A DNA stretch of 64,000 nucleotides from positions 1-64,000 of the forward strand of contig JBHGXS010000064.1 of the NCBI GenBank assembly GCA_041920565.1. Reading direction: 5' to 3'. The number at the start of each line of letters is the position of its first letter. The stretch's first letter is position 1. Shown piece by piece: positions 58,249-64,000 of the stretch. The notes below the pieces were generated by a model, which ran no database searches, was not told the DNA's origin, and saw nothing but the letters and a program-made list of their open reading frames with translations. This DNA is from JAGHKQ01 sp041920565 (GTDB taxonomy: Bacteria; Bacillota; Bacilli; Bacillales; Bacillaceae_G). A program made the translations under genes and the position numbers.

Positions 58249-58398
58249 ATGCGTGTAAACATTACATTAGCCTGTACGGAATGTGGAGATCGCAACTATA
58301 TTACAACCAAAAATAAACGTAACAATCCTGAGCGGATCGAACTGAAAAAATATTGTCCAAGATTGAAAAGAGTAACATTGCACCGTGAAACGAAATAA
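58249..58398 (+). CDS. rpmG: Ribosomal protein L33
   Basis: A 49-aa L33: MRVNITLACTECGDRNYITT...NNPERIELKKYCPRLKRVTLHRETK. It has CxxC in the first half but only one Cys (YCPRL) in the second, between the zinc-binding C4 and the zinc-free forms. AAGGAGG lies about 10 nt before ATG, and a terminator follows. L33 sits near the E-site of the 50S subunit. Bacilli often keep several rpmG copies swapped by zinc supply. Confidence 0.95.
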   Translation: MRVNITLACTECGDRNYITTKNKRNNPERIELKKYCPRLKRVTLHRETK

Positions 58399-58405
58399 AG
58401 TTTTT

Positions 58406-58437
58406 AGCCCGTGTCTTGTATGAACACGGGTTTTTTC
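58406..58437 (+). terminator. Terminator after rpmG
   Basis: Stem CCCGTGT / ACACGGG (58408-58414 / 58424-58430) followed by T6. Confidence 0.92.
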
Positions 58438-58513
58438 ATATCATAATAAAACATATTGGGAGTTTGATAGTATAAGAAAATATTTTTCTTAGTCCAAGGT
58501 ATTTATGAATTAG

Positions 58514-58675
58514 AATTGTATTAAAGAAGAATGCAAACAGCTTGGTGTGGAGTTTGGAGTTATCCATAAAGATGGTCGTGCCCAATTTCATTGCTTTTGC
58601 ACAGCAATTACTGGAACGGAAAGAGAGTGTCAGGACGGCCTAATTCCTTATATGCATAAAGTGACATTTAGTTGA
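58514..58675 (+). other. Stop-free fragment without a start codon
   Basis: A 53-codon open frame between TAG and TGA reads CIKEECKQLGVEFGVIHKD, then RAQFHCFCTAITGTERE, ending MHKVTFS. It has five Cys and protein-like composition, but no start codon or ribosome binding site. It may be a gene remnant. The rest of the gap 58438-58757 shows no other feature. Confidence 0.3.
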
Positions 58676-58757
58676 AGGCTGGAATTCTATACAATATAAG
58701 TGGGAAATTATTGAATCGCGGGTAAGTAAAATGATACTCATAGGGGGCAAAAGAAGT

Positions 58758-60212
58758 ATGATCACAGGAGAATTAAGAAACAAAGTAGATAAAATATGGG
58801 AAGTGTTCTGGACAGGCGGAATTACAAATCCGCTTACTGTTATTGAGCAGTTTACATATTTACTGTTCATCAAAGGATTAGATGAAGTGGAAACAACGAA
58901 AGAAAGTGAAGCAATATTTTTAGGGTTAGGTTATGAAGGGATCTTCCCAAAAGATAAACAGCATTTACGCTGGAGCAAGTTCAAGAACTTAGGATCACAA
59001 CAAATGTTTGATATTGTATTAAAAGAAGTCTTTCCTTTTATCAAAAACTTACATGGAAACAAAGATTCTGCTTACGCGAAATATATGAGCGATGCGATTT
59101 TCATGATTCCAACACCGCAAATGCTTACGAAAATTGTGGACGGCATCGACAATATTCCAATGAAGGACCGTGATACAAAAGGGGATTTGTACGAGTATCT
59201 TCTTTCTAAAGTATCCACCGCAGGTACGAATGGTCAGTTCCGTACACCGCGTCACATCATTGACATGATGGTACAGATGATGAAGCCGACACCGGAAGAT
59301 ATTATTGTGGATCCGGCAGCAGGATCCGCAGGTTTCCTTGTGTCTGCAGGTGAGTATGTACGTAAAAATCACAGTGATTTATTCCTGGTGCAAGGACTGA
59401 AAGAACACTTTAATAACAGCATGTTCCATGGATTTGATATGGACCGCACAATGCTTCGTATCGGTGCCATGAATATGATGCAGCACGGCATTGAAAATCC
59501 TAATATTGAATATCGTGATTCTTTGTCTGAACTAAACCAGGACGAAGATAAATATACACTTGTTTTAGCGAACCCGCCGTTTAAAGGCTCTTTAGACTAT
59601 GAGGCTGTATCTCCTGATCTATTGAAGGTAGTGAAAACGAAGAAGACAGAGCTTCTTTTCTTGGCTCTCTTCTTGCGTATGCTGAAAGCCGGGGGAAGAT
59701 GTGCTGTTATTGTACCGGATGGTGTATTATTCGGAAATTCAAAAGCGCATAAAGATATTCGCAAAGAAATTGTTGAAAAACACAAACTAGAAGCTGTTAT
59801 TTCCATGCCAAGCGGTGTCTTCAAGCCGTATGCTGGGGTTTCAACGGCAATTATGATTTTCACAAAAACAGGTGTAGGCGGAACGGATCAAGTGTGGTTC
59901 TATGATATGAAAGCAGACGGCTATTCATTAGACGATAAACGTACGCCGATAGAAGCGAATGATATTCCAGACATCATTGCTCGTTTTAATAATTTAACTG
60001 GGGAAAAGGAAAGAAAGCGTACAGAACAATCTTTCTTTGTGCCTGTGGAAGAGATTAAAGAAAATGCTTATGACCTAAGCATTAACCGTTACAAAGAGGT
60101 TGAGTATGAAGAAGTACAGTACGAAGATCCGAAAGTCATCCTTGCTGATATTAAAAAGTTAGAGGAAGAGATTATGGAAGGCATTAAAGAGTTGGAGGGG
60201 ATGATTGGGTGA
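58758..60212 (+). CDS. hsdM: Type I modification methyltransferase subunit HsdM
   Basis: A 484-aa N6-adenine methyltransferase. A helical N-terminal domain (MITGELRNKVDKIWEVFW) is followed by the SAM-binding motif DPAAGSAGFL, the catalytic NPPF (LVLANPPFKGSL), and FRTPRHIIDMMVQMM, typical of HsdM. A short C-terminal coiled segment (ILADIKKLEEEIMEGI) likely contacts HsdS. AGGGGGC lies 11 nt before ATG 58758; the frame also extends to 58731. Its end overlaps hsdS by 4 nt. M2S would be a working methylase. The associated hsdR is broken (61410). Confidence 0.94.
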   Translation: MITGELRNKVDKIWEVFWTGGITNPLTVIEQFTYLLFIKGLDEVETTKESEAIFLGLGYEGIFPKDKQHLRWSKFKNLGSQQMFDIVLKEVFPFIKNLHGNKDSAYAKYMSDAIFMIPTPQMLTKIVDGIDNIPMKDRDTKGDLYEYLLSKVSTAGTNGQFRTPRHIIDMMVQMMKPTPEDIIVDPAAGSAGFLVSAGEYVRKNHSDLFLVQGLKEHFNNSMFHGFDMDRTMLRIGAMNMMQHGIENPNIEYRDSLSELNQDEDKYTLVLANPPFKGSLDYEAVSPDLLKVVKTKKTELLFLALFLRMLKAGGRCAVIVPDGVLFGNSKAHKDIRKEIVEKHKLEAVISMPSGVFKPYAGVSTAIMIFTKTGVGGTDQVWFYDMKADGYSLDDKRTPIEANDIPDIIARFNNLTGEKERKRTEQSFFVPVEEIKENAYDLSINRYKEVEYEEVQYEDPKVILADIKKLEEEIMEGIKELEGMIG

Positions 60213-61384
60213 GTTATGCACTATTTCAAGATAAACAATTCATACAGAGCATCCCTAAAGACTGGTGTGTACTCTCTTTTCAAGATGTAATCCAAGATGT
60301 TACTGGCGGAAACAAAAAAATAAAAAAAGAACAGTACCTGGAAGAAGGAAAATATCCTATAGTAGACCAAGGAAAGGGGTTAGTAGCAGGCTATACAGAT
60401 GAAGAAGTTTATGTAAAGCATACCCCACCTTATATTATTTTTGGAGATCACACAAGGACTTTCAAATATGTCGATTTTAAATTTGTATTAGGAACAGATG
60501 GCGTAAAAGTTTTAATCCCTAAGATAAGTGAAATAAATGTTAAGTATCTATACTATTTCTTTTTAACTCTTGAGGTACCGGATACAGGATACAACCGACA
60601 TTTTAAATTTTTAAAAGATGTAATGATTCCCATTCCGCCGCTTGAACAACAAAATCATATTGTTGCTGTTTTAGATAAAGCACAAGTATTGATTGATAAA
60701 CGAAAAGAAGCAATAGCAAAGTTAGATGAATTAGTTCAAGCAGTGTTTTTAGATATGTTTGGAGATCCGGTATTAAATAAGAGAAACTGGATTATGAAAT
60801 CTTTGGGCGAGCTTACAGATGTTAGGGATGGGACACATGATTCTCCTAAGTATGTTACAAAAGGTTATCCTTTAATAACATCTAAGAACATAAAGAATGG
60901 GAAAATAGATTTTGATAAAGTGAACTATATTTCCCGCGAAGATTTTGAAAAAATTAACCAAAGATCTAAAGTGGATTTAGGAGATATCATAATGCCAATG
61001 ATAGGAACAATAGGAAATCCTTGTATAGTTACAGAAGAACCGAACTATGCAATTAAAAATGTTGCTCTGATAAAATTCATGAATAATGAACTAAACAATG
61101 TTTATGTAAAGCAATTGCTGGATTCCCATTACTTGCAATATATTTTAGGAAAAAACGGAAGAGGCGGGACGCAAAAATTTCTTTCTTTATCTGATATTAG
61201 AAATATGAAAATCCCCGTTGCTGATTCAAGATTGCAAGAAAAATTCTGCATTATAGAAAAAGAAATAAGAATAAAAAAAGAGTTATATGAGATTAGTATT
61301 AGAAAGCTAGAAGCTTACTTCCAAACTCTTTTACAACGTGCATTCAAAGGAGAACTATCATTAAACAAAGAAATGGTATCCTAA
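60209..61384 (+). CDS. hsdS: Type I specificity subunit HsdS
   Basis: A 391-aa protein with two target-recognition domains and two conserved helical spacers. TRD1 is about residues 10-145 and ends with IPPLEQQNHIVAVLDKAQVLIDKRKEAIAKLDELVQAVFLDMFG. TRD2 is about 188-350 and ends in the second helical region (FCIIEKEIRIKKELYEISIRKLEAYFQTLLQRAFKGEL). It sets the bipartite DNA site methylated by HsdM. The GTG start overlaps hsdM by 4 nt. Both TRDs look complete. Confidence 0.93.
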   Translation: MSYALFQDKQFIQSIPKDWCVLSFQDVIQDVTGGNKKIKKEQYLEEGKYPIVDQGKGLVAGYTDEEVYVKHTPPYIIFGDHTRTFKYVDFKFVLGTDGVKVLIPKISEINVKYLYYFFLTLEVPDTGYNRHFKFLKDVMIPIPPLEQQNHIVAVLDKAQVLIDKRKEAIAKLDELVQAVFLDMFGDPVLNKRNWIMKSLGELTDVRDGTHDSPKYVTKGYPLITSKNIKNGKIDFDKVNYISREDFEKINQRSKVDLGDIIMPMIGTIGNPCIVTEEPNYAIKNVALIKFMNNELNNVYVKQLLDSHYLQYILGKNGRGGTQKFLSLSDIRNMKIPVADSRLQEKFCIIEKEIRIKKELYEISIRKLEAYFQTLLQRAFKGELSLNKEMVS

Positions 61385-61409
61385 CATCCACTACTGGAGA
61401 GAGGGGGCT

Positions 61410-61934
61410 ATGGTGTATTCGAATTTCATGTTCTTAAAAGAAAACAGCAATACGAACGATTTACAAAGCTATTGTAAGAAGGTCAATCAATATTTGAAAG
61501 AGCAACGGGATCAACTGGCGGTTTACAAGTTGCGGAACAATAAACAGCTTACTATACAAGACCTTCAAACGCTTGAAAATATTCTTTGGACCGAACTTGG
61601 TACACGTGAGGATTACGAAAAAGAATACGGTGATACACCAATTACAAAATTAGTCCGGCAAGTCGTTGGGTTAGACCTGCAAGCAGCACATGAGGCGTTC
61701 TCCGAGTTTTTAACAAATGAACGTTTAAATCAAAATCAGATTTGATTTGTGAAACTCATTGTGGATTATGTAGTGAAAAATGGTATTATGGATAAGCGTG
61801 TACTTCAAGAAGAGCCATTTAAAACAGTGGGAAGCATTATTGAACTGTTTAAAGATAATATGGATGATGCAAGAAGAATTATTAGCATCATCGATCAAAT
61901 TAACAGGAATTCTGAGGAAGTTACAGGAACTTAA
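61410..61934 (+). pseudogene. hsdR: Relic of hsdR (internal deletion plus nonsense codon)
   Basis: GAGAGGGGG and ATG start MVYSNFMFLKEN, typical of an HsdR N-terminus. After about a dozen residues the frame jumps to the HsdR C-terminal domain: YKLRNNKQLTIQDLQTLENI, LWTELGTREDYEKEYGDTP, GLDLQAAHEAFSEFL. Nuclease and helicase motor domains (some 850-900 residues) are missing without a frame change. A TGA (61743-61745) then replaces the Arg expected in NQIRFVKLIVDYVV, and the same frame goes on to 61934. No restriction activity is possible. Confidence 0.88.
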
Positions 61935-61942
61935 TGAAAGTC

Positions 61943-61980
61943 ACACCACCCTGTCGATCAGGACAAGGTGGTGTTTTATT
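61943..61980 (+). terminator. Terminator after the hsdR relic
   Basis: Stem ACACCACCCTGTC / GACAAGGTGGTGT (61943-61955 / 61962-61974, one G-U type pair) followed by TTTATTTATT. Confidence 0.88.
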
Positions 61981-62098
61981 TATTACTCCATTTTAGGATG
62001 TAATCCACTTCCAATCCGTTACTTTAAATATAAAAAACAAGATAATAAGAACATGCATAGATTGCAGCGATAGCGAACTGAGCGCTGCTGCAACTAAT

Positions 62099-62140
62099 AA
62101 AACTTCTTCAGAACGCGTAATAGCTGAAGGAGTTTTGTTA
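62099..62140 (+). terminator. Terminator-like hairpin in the gap before IS21
   Basis: Stem AAAACTTCTTCAG / CTGAAGGAGTTTT (62099-62111 / 62124-62136) then TGTT. A smaller hairpin TTGCAGC / GCTGCTGCAA precedes it (about 62062-62092). Apart from these, 61981-62293 shows no convincing gene. Confidence 0.6.
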
Positions 62141-62293
62141 TCCAGGTGGTATAAAGTAAAGTATGATGTTTAATTGTGTCAAATCTTATATTATGATGTC
62201 GCTTATGAAAGGAGGACAAAACGCAAGAAATGCTTTAGAACAGAAGAAAATAACAAGTTTTATAGTTCATAATGAAAGTCCGTATTTCATATG

Positions 62294-63102
62294 TGTCAGA
62301 ATCGGTGCTAAAATCCCCAATAACAACGGTTTAAAATTCCCCACTAATAACAGATAATCGTCTCATAGCTTACTAGTTTAGGAGTGCATGAGACGGTGCT
62401 GAAGACAGGGGAATTTTTTATGATTAGAGATTTGTTTCAAAAGGGTTGGACGAAAACGGCGATTGCCGAAGCGACTGGCTTTGACCGCAAGACGATAAGC
62501 AAGTACATAAACAGCGACAAGGTGCCAGAGGCGAAAAGCCGGAAATCAAAGCCAAGCAAGCTTGATCCATTCAAGCCTTATATTCTACAAAGGATTCAAG
62601 AAGGGGCCACGAACTGTGTAGTGTTGCTTGAAGAAATTCAGGCTATGGGGTATGAGGGGCAATCAACCATTTTAAGGGACTTTGTTAAACCTCACCGCGC
62701 ACAGCCCAAAAAGCAGGCTGAACCCCCTCCGGGGAAACAGGCGCAGATGGACTGGGCAGAGGTCGGAATGTATGAGGTGGACGGAAAGCTTCAAAAAGTG
62801 TATGCGTTCATTATGATTCTGGGGTATTCCCGGATGAAGTATATTGAGTTTACAACGGATATGAAACTGGAAACATTGATGAAATGCCATATGAATGCCT
62901 TCGCCTATTTTAATGGCCTGCCCCACCATATTCTTTATGACAATATGAAAACGGTGGTGATTAAACACAGCCCGGTAGAGATCCGTTGTAACCGCACATT
63001 CGAGGACTTTCTGGCTTACTACGGAATTGTGCCTAAAGCATGTAAGCCTAGCCGACCGCAGACCAAAGGCAAAGTGGAAAGAACGGTTCATTATTTAAAA
63101 AA
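62294..63102 (+). mobile_element. IS21-family element, left part
   Basis: The left end begins near TGTCAGAATCGG (62294) and holds two subterminal repeats, TAAAATCCCC and TAAAATTCCCC (about 62309 and 62331), typical of IS21 ends. It contains the 5' half of istA. The element is cut by an ISL3-type element at about 63102; istA remainder and istB are not in the window. Confidence 0.85.
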
Positions 63103-63124
63103 GATTCATCATCACATTTTGTGA
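62420..63124 (+). CDS. istA: IS21 transposase IstA, truncated by insertion
   Basis: N-terminal helix-turn-helix (IAEATGFDRKTISKYI) followed by the DDE integrase core: QMDWAEVG, YDNMKTVV, and TKGKVERTVHYLKK, giving the D, D and E. A family member would be about 400-500 aa. Here the sequence leaves the family after HYLKK, and the last residues IHHHIL come from the ISL3 end. Only 234 aa remain, so transposition by this copy is unlikely. AGGGG lies 8 nt before ATG 62420. No istB follows within view. Confidence 0.88.
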   Translation: MIRDLFQKGWTKTAIAEATGFDRKTISKYINSDKVPEAKSRKSKPSKLDPFKPYILQRIQEGATNCVVLLEEIQAMGYEGQSTILRDFVKPHRAQPKKQAEPPPGKQAQMDWAEVGMYEVDGKLQKVYAFIMILGYSRMKYIEFTTDMKLETLMKCHMNAFAYFNGLPHHILYDNMKTVVIKHSPVEIRCNRTFEDFLAYYGIVPKACKPSRPQTKGKVERTVHYLKKIHHHIL

Positions 63125-64000
63125 TTTACCGTAAAAAATGAAAACACTCACAGATTCCTGGCAATAATGTTAGCTGCGACTAAACATAAAAGGAGGATCT
63201 GCAAGTGTTTTCCGTATCACTAGATTTGCCAGAATTTGAAGTTGATAAACAAGTATTCCTGAAAGATTGTATTCTTTTACATGTTGAGAAAAATACGACT
63301 AAGGAACTTTGTTCCTACTGCGGTTTTTCTACCAGTCATGTCCATGACTGGCGGACAAGAAAAGTTCGTGACTTATCTGTTTTAGGCAAGCCACTTTTCC
63401 TATTTGTTAGGGTAAACAGATACCGTTGTCATAACTGTGACGAGGTATTTTCACAAACGTTTGAATCTATTGAGCCTAATAAGCATCAGACTAATCGATA
63501 CAGAGAGTATCTTTACGAGCTGTGCAGTGGCTCCACTATTCAAGAAGTGAGTCGAAAGGAAAGGGTTCCATATACGACCGTTGAGAGAATCTTTTATTCC
63601 ATTGCTAAAGTAAAAGAAATGGAGCATCTAGAACACCTTGAAGATGTTCTGGAAAACGACGAATTAGTTCTTAGTCTTGATGAGATTGCCATTCGTAAAG
63701 GTCACCGATATGAGACTGTTCTTATGGATACACAAACCGGATGTGTGCTAGGCCTAGAGCATCAACGTAGTTATGATTCTACTCAAATCCTATTAGCCAA
63801 GAATATTCTGTCCAATAAGTTCGTTCATACGTTTGTCATTGATATGTGGGATCCTTTTCACAAAGCCGTTAAATCATCATTCCCGGAAGCCTGTATCGTT
63901 ATTGATAAGTATCATGTCGTGCAAAAGGTAACCCAAGCTCTCGATCAAGTAAGAAAGACGGTTCCTGGTCTGAAAAAGGGACGTTTTAAACTTTTAAAGG
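63103..64000 (+). mobile_element. ISL3-family element inserted in IS21 (runs off the window)
   Basis: The istA homology ends at about 63102 and a new leader (GATTCATCATCACATTTTGTG, with an internal ATCACA/TGTGAT hairpin) leads to an ISL3 transposase. The exact terminal repeat cannot be fixed, because the right end is outside the window. It is nested inside IS21, so it is the younger insertion. Confidence 0.82.
63205..64000 (+). CDS. ISL3-family transposase (partial, 3' end outside)
   Basis: GTG 63205 after AAAGGAGG opens a frame that runs without a stop to the window end (265 codons). An N-terminal zinc finger of the zf-ISL3 type (CSYCG ... CHNCDEVF) is followed by a helix-turn-helix region (IQEVSRKERVPYTTVERIFY). 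The DDE core starts with SLDEIAIRKGHRYETVLMD and FVIDMWDPFHKAVKSSFP (both Asp visible). The Glu would lie further on. The part seen is intact, so the element may be active. Confidence 0.92.
   Translation, partial: MFSVSLDLPEFEVDKQVFLKDCILLHVEKNTTKELCSYCGFSTSHVHDWRTRKVRDLSVLGKPLFLFVRVNRYRCHNCDEVFSQTFESIEPNKHQTNRYREYLYELCSGSTIQEVSRKERVPYTTVERIFYSIAKVKEMEHLEHLEDVLENDELVLSLDEIAIRKGHRYETVLMDTQTGCVLGLEHQRSYDSTQILLAKNILSNKFVHTFVIDMWDPFHKAVKSSFPEACIVIDKYHVVQKVTQALDQVRKTVPGLKKGRFKLLK

Noticed and set aside
62163..62357. 64-codon frame upstream of istA
   Set aside because: It runs into the IS21 left end and its subterminal repeats (TAAAATCCCC, TAAAATTCCCC), so its end is IS sequence; composition does not look like a conserved protein despite an AAAGGAGG nearby.

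Overview
The window looks like chromosome from a spore-forming member of the Bacillaceae. The reasons are a low-GC Bacillus-type gene set, strong AGGAGG ribosome binding sites, T-box leaders, a CcpA-type cre site, a bacterial nitric oxide synthase, and a small acid-soluble spore protein of the SspH type. It opens at the 3' end of an rRNA operon (5S rRNA plus terminator) and closes inside nested insertion sequences. I could not name the species from sequence alone.

Layout. 1-3.3 kb: 5S rRNA, then a stand-alone GTP cyclohydrolase II, RibD and a nucleotidase. 3.4-6.8 kb: a DUF445 membrane protein, then a PepSY-TM / membrane protein / PspA operon. 6.8-10.5 kb: a possible structured RNA, nos, and an amino acid permease behind two tandem T-boxes that read a Phe codon. 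10.6-12.2 kb: two rhodanese-like proteins, a tiny lipoprotein and MsrA. 12.3-17.8 kb: sucrose uptake and catabolism (scrA, scrB, scrR, scrK). 17.8-23.2 kb: a MacAB-like export operon with its own two-component system. 23.3-34 kb, mostly minus strand: an amino acid permease with a His-codon leader peptide, pncB, an LCP protein, a VanW protein, an rRNA methyltransferase, a ROK kinase remnant and an ABC-2 exporter. 34-39 kb: aspartase, an acyl-CoA dehydrogenase-like protein, a nucleotidyltransferase, a ResA-like protein and a frameshifted membrane gene. 39.3-43.7 kb: a persulfide-handling cluster under a CstR-type repressor, then sspH. 43.8-48 kb: a Fur-boxed siderophore ABC system. 48-52 kb: treR, treP, treA. 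52-58 kb: a MoxR/VWA pair, two aromatic mini-proteins and a broken PAS-GGDEF-EAL gene. 58-62 kb: rpmG and a type I modification system whose hsdR is reduced to a fused, interrupted relic. 62.3-64 kb: an IS21-type element interrupted by an ISL3-type element.

Regulatory links tie distant parts together. (1) A TTAAGG-N5-TTAAGG-N9-CATAAT promoter stands in front of both the PspA operon (4.8 kb) and the exporter/two-component operon (17.8 kb). This suggests one OmpR-type regulator, probably the one encoded at 21.3 kb, controls both as an envelope-stress regulon. (2) CstR-like operators occur in front of the rhodanese pair at 10.6 kb and at several points in the 39-43 kb sulfur cluster. (3) The minus-strand permease at 23.3 kb has a 14-codon leader peptide containing three consecutive His codons, followed by mutually exclusive hairpins and a strong terminator. 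This arrangement looks like classical attenuation, which is uncommon in this group.

Several genes are decaying: the ROK kinase, the Lgt-like membrane protein, a TusA paralogue with an amber codon, the PAS-GGDEF-EAL protein and hsdR. Some of the single-base lesions could be sequencing errors. All calls come from reading the sequence; no database search was run.
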